Source of the DNA: Desulfobacterales bacterium | Lineage (GTDB): Bacteria; Desulfobacterota; DSM-4660; Desulfatiglandales; Desulfatiglandaceae | Assembly (NCBI GenBank): GCA_021107495.1 | Contig: JAIOSR010000080.1 | Location: forward strand, 1-8,416 | Reading direction: 5' to 3' | DNA length: 8,416 bases | Shown here: piece by piece, positions 1 to 6,029 of the stretch | Position numbering within the stretch: position 1 is the first letter of the stretch | How the letters are laid out: each line of letters opens with the position of its first letter | Notes under the pieces: generated by a model | Seen by the model: the letters and a program-made list of their open reading frames with translations, nothing else | Database searches by the model: none | Told to the model about the DNA's origin: nothing | Program-made: the position numbers and the translations under genes

Positions 1-549
1 CCTTTTAAACTGTCGAAAATATTCCCACCCGGACCAGAGGGTCAGGATCAACGCCCCCCACAAAAAGAACATGCCCACAACATGGAAATCAACATCAAAA
101 TATGAATAATGAAGACAAAGCCCTGCTATGGCCGAGGACTGGAAAATGGTCTTGTATTTTCCCAGGGTGCTGGCCTGTATCACGATTCCCTCGCTTACCG
201 CAATTCCTCTCAGACCTGTAACCGCCATCTCCCTTGCAATAATAACAATCACCACCCAGACCGGGATTCGGTCCAGGGGGATGAGCATGATCATGGTAAT
301 GGAGATCAAAAGCTTGTCGGCTAATGGATCAAGAAATTTCCCCAATACGGTTACGGTCCCGTGTTTCCTTGCGAAATAGCCGTCTAAGATATCGGTGATA
401 GAGGCCAGGCCGAAAACCAGGGCCGCAAAGAAGCTGGCCCATCTCCCCTGAAAATTAAGGAAAATGAACAAGAGCGGGATAAATGCCAACCTGATTCCCG
501 TCAGTGTATTGGGCAGATTGGTTATGTCGCTTCGAAGGCGTGATTTCAT
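1..549 (-). CDS. pgsA: CDP-diacylglycerol--glycerol-3-phosphate 3-phosphatidyltransferase (partial at C-terminus)
   Basis: This integral inner-membrane enzyme makes phosphatidylglycerophosphate from CDP-diacylglycerol and glycerol-3-phosphate, the first committed step to phosphatidylglycerol and cardiolipin. The frame is open for 183 codons from the ATG at 549 and runs off the left edge without a stop. The CDP-alcohol phosphotransferase signature is complete: D53, D56-G57, A60-R61, then eight residues to G70, D74 and D78, which bind metal and substrate. NLPNTLTGIR near the N-terminus is also typical. Several hydrophobic segments are visible (roughly 20-32, 38-50, 82-105, 157-172). Family members are about 180-200 residues, so only a short tail should be missing. 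The start is the only ATG fitting the family N-terminus; no strong Shine-Dalgarno precedes it. It lies 89 bases downstream of the lytic transglycosylase, probably in the same transcript. Family assignment is firm; PgsA rather than another CDP-alcohol transferase is inferred from length and the PgsA-like N-terminus. Confidence 0.9.
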   Translation of the reverse strand, partial: MKSRLRSDITNLPNTLTGIRLAFIPLLFIFLNFQGRWASFFAALVFGLASITDILDGYFARKHGTVTVLGKFLDPLADKLLISITMIMLIPLDRIPVWVVIVIIAREMAVTGLRGIAVSEGIVIQASTLGKYKTIFQSSAIAGLCLHYSYFDVDFHVVGMFFLWGALILTLWSGWEYFRQFKR

Positions 550-638
550 AAATACTTCGCCGATCCCTTGAGGGTTTTGTCCTTTCGCCTTTAAGTTGAA
601 TAAAAAGCTATTCCTGAAATCTGAAAAATTGCAGGGTA

Positions 639-1223
639 TTAGTCAGCTTTGGCCCTGAACGATTTATAATAAGCCATTACCCTTTTGATAAATGTCCTTG
701 TTTCGGAATAGGGGGGCACACCTTTGTGGGTCTCCACGGCCTGAGGGCCGGCATTATAGGCCGCCAATGCTAATAGTTTATCGTTTTTGAAACGTTTCAA
801 CAATTGGCTCAAATATCGGGCCCCGCCAAAAATGTTTTCTTCCGGGTCAAAGGGGTCTCCCACATCCATGGCATCTGCAGTCTGAGGCATCAACTGCATG
901 AGCCCCTGTGCCCCCACACGGGACACGGCCTCGCTGTCAAAGTCGGATTCGGCTTTGATAACGGCCTTGATCAGGGAAGGGTCCAACCCGAACCTTTTTG
1001 ATGCCTGGCGTATAATTCCTTTGTATTCTTTAATGTACTCGGACGATGTCTTGTGGGTCGTCGCAAGATAAAGTCTGTAACGGGTGTCAGTATAGATATT
1101 TGTAAAATGCCAGACCCCTTTTCTGTCCACATAACGGTAGATGTCGGCAGATACCGGTGCACAGAAAAACAACAGGAGAATTATTCCTGCCGCAGCAACG
1201 CGATAAACCCTTTTGGCGCACAT
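639..1223 (-). CDS. Secreted soluble lytic transglycosylase (SLT, family 1-like)
   Basis: A 194-residue periplasmic murein-cleaving enzyme. Residues 1-26 form a signal peptide: a basic start, a hydrophobic core (AAGIILLLFF) and an APVSA cleavage site before DIYRYV. The cysteine lacks a proper lipobox, so a soluble exported form is likelier than a lipoprotein. Residues about 27-50 resemble the short DUF4124-like module often found before SLT domains (YRYVDRKGVWHFTN). The catalytic domain covers about 68-185. It has the ES motif with catalytic Glu92 (KAESDF), GLMQLMPQT at 107-115 and AAYNAGP at 154-160, all SLT hallmarks. A TTG at 1244 would add seven residues, but the ATG at 1223 is chosen because an AGCAGGG ribosome site lies six bases upstream and the signal peptide begins there. 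This ATG follows the transaldolase stop by two bases, implying translational coupling. The physiological role (turnover, septation or secretion-machine assembly) cannot be told from sequence. Confidence 0.9.
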   Translation of the reverse strand: MCAKRVYRVAAAGIILLLFFCAPVSADIYRYVDRKGVWHFTNIYTDTRYRLYLATTHKTSSEYIKEYKGIIRQASKRFGLDPSLIKAVIKAESDFDSEAVSRVGAQGLMQLMPQTADAMDVGDPFDPEENIFGGARYLSQLLKRFKNDKLLALAAYNAGPQAVETHKGVPPYSETRTFIKRVMAYYKSFRAKAD

Positions 1224-1225
1224 GT

Positions 1226-1867
1226 TCAGCCCTGCTTTTTCCAATCGGCTAAAAAGTTTTCCAGGCCGATGTCCGTGAGAGGGTGTTTTGCCAACTGCTT
1301 AATAACCTTGTAAGGTATGGTGGCGATGTCCGCACCCATGAGGGCCGCATCGAGCACATGGATGGGGTTTCGAATACTTGCCACGATCACCTCGGTTTCA
1401 AAACCGTAATTATCGTAGATGGTGAGTATCTCATCTACTAAATCCATGCCCCTGTGGCCGATATCGTCCAATCTTCCTACAAAGGGGCTGATATATGCGG
1501 CGCCCGCCTTTGCGGCCATCAATGCCTGAATTGCGGAAAAGCAAAGGGTAACGTTAGTGTTGATCCCTTCCTTGGACAGGATTTTTACGGCCTTCAATCC
1601 CTCCTCGATCAGGGGAATTTTCACGACAATGTTGTCCGCCAGTTTTGCCAGATCCTTGGCCTCCCGTACCATGCCATCGGCATCCACGCTGACCACTTCG
1701 GCACTTACCGGGCCATCCACGATATCACAAATTTCTTTTATAAGCCCATTGAACTCACGCCCCTCTTTGGAAACCAGACTGGGATTGGTGGTCACACCGT
1801 CAACCATCCCCAAATCGTTGGCTTTCTTAATCTCGTCAATATTGGCCGTATCAATGAAAAATTTCAT
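1226..1867 (-). CDS. Transaldolase of the small (FSA/TalC, type 3B) subfamily
   Basis: A 213-residue cytoplasmic TIM-barrel class I aldolase. Transaldolase moves a dihydroxyacetone unit between sedoheptulose-7-phosphate/glyceraldehyde-3-phosphate and erythrose-4-phosphate/fructose-6-phosphate in the non-oxidative pentose phosphate pathway. Visible landmarks are the N-terminal FFIDTANIDEI, GVTTNPSLV near 24-32, the Schiff-base Lys83 in VVKIP, and SPFVGRLDDIG near 127-137. The family is annotated either as fructose-6-phosphate aldolase or as transaldolase. By recalled alignment with E. coli FsaA, its Gln59, Ala129 and Tyr131 correspond here to Glu57, Ser127 and Phe129, the residues seen in true transaldolases such as TalB. 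I therefore infer transaldolase activity. An ideal AGGAGG precedes the ATG, and a promoter candidate lies within the upstream repeat. It is the first gene of the transaldolase-slt-pgsA cluster. Confidence 0.92.
   Translation of the reverse strand: MKFFIDTANIDEIKKANDLGMVDGVTTNPSLVSKEGREFNGLIKEICDIVDGPVSAEVVSVDADGMVREAKDLAKLADNIVVKIPLIEEGLKAVKILSKEGINTNVTLCFSAIQALMAAKAGAAYISPFVGRLDDIGHRGMDLVDEILTIYDNYGFETEVIVASIRNPIHVLDAALMGADIATIPYKVIKQLAKHPLTDIGLENFLADWKKQG
1230..1236 (-). promoter_or_regulatory. Ribosome binding site deciding the slt start
   Basis: AGCAGGG on the minus strand lies six bases upstream of the ATG at 1223, inside the last codons of the transaldolase gene. It supports this ATG over the in-frame TTG at 1244, which has no purine-rich site before it. 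Confidence 0.6.
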
Positions 1868-1871
1868 GGTC

Positions 1872-1877
1872 CCTCCT
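1872..1877 (-). promoter_or_regulatory. Strong ribosome binding site of the transaldolase gene
   Basis: A perfect AGGAGG on the minus strand, four bases upstream of the ATG at 1867, fixes the start and suggests efficient translation. Confidence 0.8.
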
Positions 1878-1907
1878 TTTTCGATTTTGGATTTTAAATA
1901 ATTTTTT

Positions 1908-1962
1908 TTGACAGGATTAATAAGATATTCAGGATTAAAATAACATAAACTTATCCTGTCAA
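1908..1962. repeat. Inverted repeat with ACAGGAT core (copy 1)
   Basis: TTGACAGGAT at 1908-1917 and its perfect complement ATCCTGTCAA at 1953-1962 bracket a 35-base AT-rich loop. Inside, CAGGATTAA occurs twice as a direct repeat (1912-1920 and 1930-1938). The same core recurs near 2170-2230. The pattern resembles dispersed intergenic repeats of the ACAGGATTAACAGGATT kind that I recall from deltaproteobacterial and other genomes; genome-wide copy number cannot be seen here. Confidence 0.7.
1934..1962 (-). promoter_or_regulatory. Candidate sigma-70 promoter for the transaldolase cluster
   Basis: On the minus strand a perfect -35 hexamer TTGACA (1962-1957) is followed by a 17-base spacer and TTTAAT (1939-1934), one mismatch from the -10 consensus. 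Transcription would begin near 1927 and give an untranslated leader of about 60 bases. The -35 box is part of the right arm of the surrounding inverted repeat. The call rests on pattern only, and AT-rich gaps yield chance matches, but the spacing, orientation and position before a strong ribosome site all fit. Confidence 0.5.
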
Positions 1963-2057
1963 TCCATATCTAAATCCTTTAGTTTGTCCTGGATTTCAAA
2001 CTCACGCTCGATGTAACTAATAAATAAGTCATTAAAACATACAAGGGCAAGCCAATA

Positions 2058-2135
2058 AAATCCCCCTTAATCCCCCTTTAGAAAAGGGGGAGGCTAATGA
2101 TTCCCCTTTTTCTAAAGGGGGCAAGGGAGGAATTT
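2058..2135. repeat. GC-rich double-hairpin palindromic element
   Basis: Two imperfectly complementary arms of about 34 bases (2058-2091 and 2101-2135) are separated by nine bases. Each arm is itself a hairpin: CCCCCTTT-aga-AAAGGGGG at 2072-2090 and CCCCTTT-ttct-AAAGGGG at 2103-2120. The RNA could fold as one long stem or two short ones. It resembles the dispersed AATCCCCCTTAATCCCCCTTT family that I recall from several bacterial phyla. No transposase or target-site duplication is visible, so a mobile origin is only a guess. It lies between the lysine operon and the transaldolase cluster and might act as a weak terminator or RNA-stability element, but no clear U-run follows either hairpin. Confidence 0.75.
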
Positions 2136-2169
2136 AACTCTCTTCAGCCTGTGATAGTTTTTTCGATTT

Positions 2170-2230
2170 ACAGGATAACTACAATGATTTGTGTACGTGG
2201 AACAGATTTCTGTCTATCCTGTTATCCTGT
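2170..2230. repeat. Inverted repeat with ACAGGAT core (copy 2)
   Basis: ACAGGATAAC at 2170-2179 and its perfect complement GTTATCCTGT at 2221-2230 flank a 41-base spacer. The right arm includes a tandem TATCCTGT duplication (2215-2222 and 2223-2230), and the same octamer occurs in copy 1 at 1952-1959. It ends 25 bases beyond the stop of the small cysteine-protein gene, so it would lie in that transcript's 3' untranslated region. The copies sit either side of the GC-rich element, suggesting a nested or composite repeat. Confidence 0.65.
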
Positions 2231-2255
2231 CAGAATATTTTTTAACGTTGAGGTA

Positions 2256-2501
2256 TTATGCCTGAATTTCCTTTTCAAATTTGTCCGCACACTCACGGCC
2301 GCAGAAAAAATATTCTTTACCGGCTATGGTCCTTCTCAAGGCGTCCCTCAAAGGGATATATGTCTTACATACAGGATCCTGTACCATTTCATCAATGGTA
2401 ACCCTATCATCTCGACTGACGGGTCTTTGACCGAATGAGAGAACCCCCTTTATTACGCGATAGACTAAATAGGCAAGAAACGCAAAAATCAAAAGCCGCA
2501 T
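2256..2501 (-). CDS. Small membrane-anchored YHS/TRASH-like three-cysteine protein (PP0621-like)
   Basis: An 81-residue protein of unknown function. Residues 1-20 are a single hydrophobic segment (MRLLIFAFLAYLVYRVIKGV) that would anchor it in the inner membrane. A polar linker follows, then a compact domain at about 36-80 with DPVC (Cys45), an aromatic GKEYFFC (Cys67) and Cys71 four residues on, followed by ADKF. The DPVC...YFFC...C..KF pattern is that of YHS/TRASH-type metal-binding domains; similar small proteins are annotated as the PP0621 family. Metal binding (zinc, copper or iron) is inferred and the partner is unknown. Its ATG directly abuts the folK stop (TAAATG), with a GGGAGAGG ribosome site inside folK, so it should be coupled to folK translation. 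It is the last gene before the repeat-rich gap. The gene is real with good confidence; its function is open. Confidence 0.85.
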   Translation of the reverse strand: MRLLIFAFLAYLVYRVIKGVLSFGQRPVSRDDRVTIDEMVQDPVCKTYIPLRDALRRTIAGKEYFFCGRECADKFEKEIQA

Positions 2502-2996
2502 TTATGCCTCTCCCAAGGGGATAACATCCTGCCCCTGTTCTCTGAAGTCTTCCAGTAACCCGGCCATGCTCTTACCTAAGACAGGGTGAATCAAATCAGG
2601 TGCCAGTTGAACCATTGGTTCCAGGACAAATCTCCTCAAATGCATAAGGGGGTGCGGGACCGTCAGGTCCTCTTCCTCGATTACCTCCTGTCCATAAAGG
2701 AGGATATCCAGGTCAATGGTCCGGGAATCCCACTTTTTTTTCCGTTCCCTTCCCATGATTTGTTCTATGTCCAGCAGATTCTTCAAAAGGTCTTGTGCCG
2801 AAAGTCCGGTGGATAAAGAGATCACGCCATTCACGTACCAGTCCTGTCCCTCTACGCCGACCGGCTCTGTCCTGTAAAAAACGGATTGGGCCGTAACACT
2901 TGTGTCAGGTATCCTGCCGGTCATTTCTATGGACTTCCGGCAATTATTCAATTTGTCCCCGAGATTTGAGCCGATGCCGATGTATGCTGTTGTCAT
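2502..2996 (-). CDS. folK: 2-amino-4-hydroxy-6-hydroxymethyldihydropteridine pyrophosphokinase (HPPK)
   Basis: A 164-residue cytoplasmic enzyme that transfers pyrophosphate from ATP to 6-hydroxymethyl-7,8-dihydropterin, supplying the substrate for dihydropteroate synthase in folate synthesis. The N-terminal AYIGIGSNLGD is characteristic. The family signature SRTIDLDILLYG (91-102) carries Arg92 and the magnesium-binding Asp95 and Asp97, and VPHPLMHLRRFVL (113-125) holds the conserved HP and paired arginines of the active site. Length matches the family (about 160). The start follows the dapL stop by ten bases, and that interval (TATCCTCACA) has no Shine-Dalgarno, so translation probably depends on ribosomes arriving from dapL. 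Its place in a lysine operon looks like conserved gene order rather than a direct metabolic link. Assignment is secure. Confidence 0.95.
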   Translation of the reverse strand: MTTAYIGIGSNLGDKLNNCRKSIEMTGRIPDTSVTAQSVFYRTEPVGVEGQDWYVNGVISLSTGLSAQDLLKNLLDIEQIMGRERKKKWDSRTIDLDILLYGQEVIEEEDLTVPHPLMHLRRFVLEPMVQLAPDLIHPVLGKSMAGLLEDFREQGQDVIPLGEA

Positions 2997-3006
2997 TGTG
3001 AGGATA

Positions 3007-4176
3007 TTAAAGACTTATGGCCTTTATCCTTTCAATGGCCTCGGAAAGCCTTTCTCTTTTCTGGGTCAATGCGATACGGAAAAAACCTTCTCCGGGCTCT
3101 CCAAAACCATTTCCCGGGGTTACCACAATGCCTGTATCCTCTAAAAGGCGCGTGGCTAAACCGGATGAGGTGTAACCTTCAGGGACCTTGACCCATAAAT
3201 AAAAGGTCGCCTTTGGTGATTCCAGCTCAAAACCCGCATCCGCAAGACCCTTTACCATAAGGTCCCTTCGTCTCGTGTACACCTCGATCATTTCCTTGAC
3301 ACAGGACTGGTCTCCCCGTATGGCCTCTATGCCGGCCATCTGAACCGCCTGGAAGACGCCGGAATCAATATTGCTCTTTATGGCGCCGAGTCCCTCAATT
3401 GCTTCCGGGTTTCCCACGGCAAAACCGATTCTCCAGCCGGTCATGTTATAGGTCTTTGAAAGGGAATGAAATTCCAGGCCTACCTCTTTGGCCCCTTCAA
3501 TTTCTAAAAAGCTGTGTGGGCGATAGCCGTCAAAGGCCATCTCGGTGTAAGCCGCGTCATGGCACACAACGATGCCATTCTCTTTTGCGAATTCCACGAC
3601 CCGGCTGAAAAATTCCGGATCAGCGACCGCTGAAGTGGGATTGTTGGGATAATTTATGAACATGACACGGGCACGGGAGGCTATTTCATTCGGTATCGCA
3701 TCGAGGTCCGGAAGAAAACGGTTTTCGCTCAAAAGCGGCATGAAAAAGGATTCACCGCCGGCAAAGAGCGTGGCAATGTTATACACGGGATAGGCCGGTG
3801 TCGGTACCAAGGCCACATCACCCGGATTGATAAAGGCCAATGGAAAATGGGCGATCCCCTCTTTGCTCCCTATAAGGGAAACTACTTCCGTCTGTGGGTC
3901 CAGATCAACACCGAACCGTTCGCCATACCATTGGGCCACGGTTTCCTTGAACCCGCCCATGCCTGAATAAGAAGGATACCTGTGGTTGGCAGGATCATTC
4001 ACCGCCCTGTTCAGTGCCTCGATAATGTGCGGGGGTGTGGGGAGATCGGGATCGCCCACACCGAGATCAATAATATCAACACCCTTGGCCATGACCGCGG
4101 CCTTTTTCCGGTCAATCTCCTTGAAAAGATAAGGTGGAAGTTTCTTCAGTCTTTCGGCCTTTTCAAATATCTCCAT
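3007..4176 (-). CDS. dapL: LL-diaminopimelate aminotransferase
   Basis: A 389-residue PLP-dependent class I/II aminotransferase. DapL converts tetrahydrodipicolinate directly to LL-2,6-diaminopimelate with glutamate as amino donor, bypassing DapD, DapC and DapE. Visible features are GVGDPDLPTP (39-48), GSKEGI (103-108, shared by DapL-type proteins), Asn179 in YPNNPT, Asp207 and Tyr210 in HDAAYTE, the PLP-binding Lys241 in SLSKTYNMTGWRIGF, and Arg367 (FFRIAL), which should bind the substrate carboxylate. Length is as expected. GGAGG nine bases upstream supports the ATG. Its place between dapB and folK, with no dapD or dapE in the window, favours DapL over a general aspartate or alanine aminotransferase, which sequence alone would not exclude. 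Gaps are 48 bases from dapB and 10 to folK. Confidence 0.9.
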   Translation of the reverse strand: MEIFEKAERLKKLPPYLFKEIDRKKAAVMAKGVDIIDLGVGDPDLPTPPHIIEALNRAVNDPANHRYPSYSGMGGFKETVAQWYGERFGVDLDPQTEVVSLIGSKEGIAHFPLAFINPGDVALVPTPAYPVYNIATLFAGGESFFMPLLSENRFLPDLDAIPNEIASRARVMFINYPNNPTSAVADPEFFSRVVEFAKENGIVVCHDAAYTEMAFDGYRPHSFLEIEGAKEVGLEFHSLSKTYNMTGWRIGFAVGNPEAIEGLGAIKSNIDSGVFQAVQMAGIEAIRGDQSCVKEMIEVYTRRRDLMVKGLADAGFELESPKATFYLWVKVPEGYTSSGLATRLLEDTGIVVTPGNGFGEPGEGFFRIALTQKRERLSEAIERIKAISL

Positions 4177-4224
4177 TCAGCGGTTCCTCCATTTGACCAT
4201 CCCTCTTTTCACTCGTGCCCCACA

Positions 4225-5028
4225 TCATTTGAGTCCCAGCACGTCCTGCATATCATAAAGGCCTACCGGTTGCCTCACGACCCATAATGCGGCCCTGACG
4301 GCCCCTTTTGCAAAGTTATCCCTGTTGTGGGCTCTGTGTGTCAGTTCCAACCTTTCGCCTATGCCGCCAAACATGACCGTGTGCTCACCGGTAATATCAC
4401 CGGCCCGCCATGTCTGGATGCCGATCTCATCATCGGTTCTCTGGCCTATCATGCCCTTTCGTTCATACACTCCTACTTTTTCCAGGTCCCGGTCCACTGC
4501 CCCGGCTAATATGCCCGCGAGGCGCATGGCCGTTCCGCTTGGGGCATCCTTTTTTAGCCTGTGATGGGTTTCAAGGATTTCCATGTCATAATCATTGCCT
4601 AAAATCCCTGCCATGTCTTTGGCAATCTTGAACATGACATTGACTCCGACGCTCATGTTCGGGGCCAGAACACAATTGATTTTTGCGGCAAGGGTTTCCA
4701 CCTCTTTGAGAATATCCCCCGTTATCCCGGTCGTGCCGATGACCATGGCAAGCCCTTTGGGGACTGCCGATTGAATGTTTTCAAGCGTGGCCCCGGGGGA
4801 GGTAAAGTCGATCAGGACCTCTCCTTTATCTATCACATCTTTTAGGGAACCTGCAATCCTGATCCCTGATTCCCCGATACCTGCCACCTGACCCGCATCC
4901 GCATTCACATCAGAATGGTCAGGGATTTCAAAGGCGCCTCCCAACTCTATTTCCGGGTTCCGGTGGATCATGCTTATGATCCTTTTTCCCATTCGGCCGG
5001 CAGCACCCGCAACAATCGCCTTTATCAT
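4225..5028 (-). CDS. dapB: 4-hydroxy-tetrahydrodipicolinate reductase
   Basis: A 267-residue cytoplasmic enzyme that reduces the DapA product to tetrahydrodipicolinate with NAD(P)H. The Rossmann GxxGxxG is at 8-14 (GAAGRMG), followed by GTTG (98-101), APNMSVGVN (122-130) and the active-site ETHHRLKKDAPSGTA (153-167), with His155 and His156 in the HH pair and Lys159 where E. coli has His159, His160 and Lys163. At the end of the second beta strand Glu34 is kept, but the arginine of E. coli (ER) is isoleucine here (EI), which I read as a leaning to NADH over NADPH. Length is close to the usual 265-275. GGAG seven bases upstream supports the ATG. It lies 45 bases after dapA and feeds DapL directly. 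Assignment is secure; the cofactor comment is inference. Confidence 0.96.
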   Translation of the reverse strand: MIKAIVAGAAGRMGKRIISMIHRNPEIELGGAFEIPDHSDVNADAGQVAGIGESGIRIAGSLKDVIDKGEVLIDFTSPGATLENIQSAVPKGLAMVIGTTGITGDILKEVETLAAKINCVLAPNMSVGVNVMFKIAKDMAGILGNDYDMEILETHHRLKKDAPSGTAMRLAGILAGAVDRDLEKVGVYERKGMIGQRTDDEIGIQTWRAGDITGEHTVMFGGIGERLELTHRAHNRDNFAKGAVRAALWVVRQPVGLYDMQDVLGLK

Positions 5029-5073
5029 TTTAGTTCTCCATTAGTTAGTTGATAGCAAACACCATCCTATGGC

Positions 5074-5946
5074 TTAAATGAGGCCGTAGTCCTGAAGCGC
5101 CTTTTTGAGACGGTCCACGTTGGCACCGGTCATGGGGACCAGGGGCAGTCTTAATCCCTCCCGGATCTTTCCCATGAGAGCCAGTGATGTCTTTACGGGA
5201 ACCGGGTTGGTCTCGTAAAACATGGCCTGGCAAAGGGGAAAGAGTTTATAGAAAAGCCCTTTTGCCTTTTCAATGTCCCCTTCCATCCAGGCATTTACCA
5301 TATCCGACGTATCTTTCGGGACGATATTGGCTACCACGGACACAACGCCTTTTCCGCCTAATGAAAGGACAGGAAGGGTCACAGTGTCGTCTCCTGAAAG
5401 CAGAGTAATGTTGTCTCCTGCGAGTTTCACGATCTCGGCCATCTGCACCAGATTTCCCGAAGCCTCTTTGATGGCAACAATCTCCGGGAGCTCGGCTAAG
5501 CGGGCAACGGTTACGGGGAGCATGTTGACGCTGGTCCTGCCCGGCACATTATAGAGTACCTGAGGCAGGCTCACTGCCTTTGCAATGGCCTCGAAGTGCC
5601 GGTAAAGGCCTTCCTGGGTCGGTTTGTTATAATAGGGCGTGACCTGAAGGCTGGCATCGGCCCCTGCATTTTTGGCATGCTCCGTAAGCTCAATGGCCTC
5701 GCCGGTACTGTTGCCGCCTGTCCCCGCGATGACCGGGACCCTCTTGTTGACGGCTGAAATAGCAATTTCAATGACCCTGCCGTGCTCCTCCATATCAAGG
5801 GTAGCGGATTCACCTGTTGTTCCACAGGGCACGATCGCATTAGTTCCGTTTTCTATCTGAAACTCAATGAGTTCACGATAGGCCTCCTCATCCACTTTTC
5901 CGTCTTTAAACGGTGTTACAATGGCGACTATAGATCCTTTAAACAT
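5074..5946 (-). CDS. dapA: 4-hydroxy-tetrahydrodipicolinate synthase
   Basis: A 290-residue TIM-barrel lyase, first committed enzyme of the branch, condensing pyruvate with L-aspartate-4-semialdehyde. It aligns with E. coli DapA with one residue deleted near position 14, so catalytic residues are offset by one: Thr43 (GTTGES), Tyr106 (PYYNKP), Tyr132 and Arg137 (YNVPGRT) and the Schiff-base Lys160 (VAIKEASG). Most residues forming the allosteric lysine site in E. coli are also kept (Ser47, Ala48, His55, Asn79, Glu83, Tyr105); His53 of E. coli is Met52 here. Feedback inhibition by lysine is therefore plausible. A strong AAAGGAGG precedes the ATG. It lies 83 bases after dapF and 45 before dapB. 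Some DapA-superfamily members are aldolases or lyases of other pathways, but the residues and operon make that unlikely. Confidence 0.97.
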   Translation of the reverse strand: MFKGSIVAIVTPFKDGKVDEEAYRELIEFQIENGTNAIVPCGTTGESATLDMEEHGRVIEIAISAVNKRVPVIAGTGGNSTGEAIELTEHAKNAGADASLQVTPYYNKPTQEGLYRHFEAIAKAVSLPQVLYNVPGRTSVNMLPVTVARLAELPEIVAIKEASGNLVQMAEIVKLAGDNITLLSGDDTVTLPVLSLGGKGVVSVVANIVPKDTSDMVNAWMEGDIEKAKGLFYKLFPLCQAMFYETNPVPVKTSLALMGKIREGLRLPLVPMTGANVDRLKKALQDYGLI

Positions 5947-5950
5947 GATA

Positions 5951-5958
5951 ACCTCCTT
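5951..5958 (-). promoter_or_regulatory. Strong ribosome binding site of dapA
   Basis: AAGGAGGT on the minus strand is four bases upstream of the dapA ATG, the strongest Shine-Dalgarno in the operon. It fits efficient translation of the first committed enzyme. Confidence 0.8.
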
Positions 5959-6029
5959 TAAAATTGACTAAGGGGTTAGGCATTAACAAAACCTGACATA
6001 TTATCCATAGTAATTATTTTCTTAAAAAA

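Noticed and set aside
1454..1897. Two overlapping plus-strand frames of 114-147 codons
   Set aside because: Both are antisense to the transaldolase gene, which has a perfect ribosome site and an intact active site.
2058..2135. Rho-independent terminator for the lysine operon
   Set aside because: The hairpins are strong, but neither is followed by a clear U-run on the minus-strand transcript, and the paired arms look like a dispersed repeat. Termination here remains possible but is not called.
1900..2250. CRISPR array or insertion sequence in the repeat-rich gap
   Set aside because: Repeats are inverted, few and irregularly spaced, with no spacers of constant length. There is no transposase frame or target duplication.
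2097..2438. A 113-codon plus-strand frame covering repeat sequence and the small cysteine gene
   Set aside because: It starts inside the palindromic element and continues antisense to a supported gene; there is no ribosome site and no family resemblance.
5029..5073. Regulatory element in the dapA-dapB gap
   Set aside because: Only short ATTAGTTAGTT-like runs and the dapB ribosome site are present; no stable hairpin or operator could be seen.
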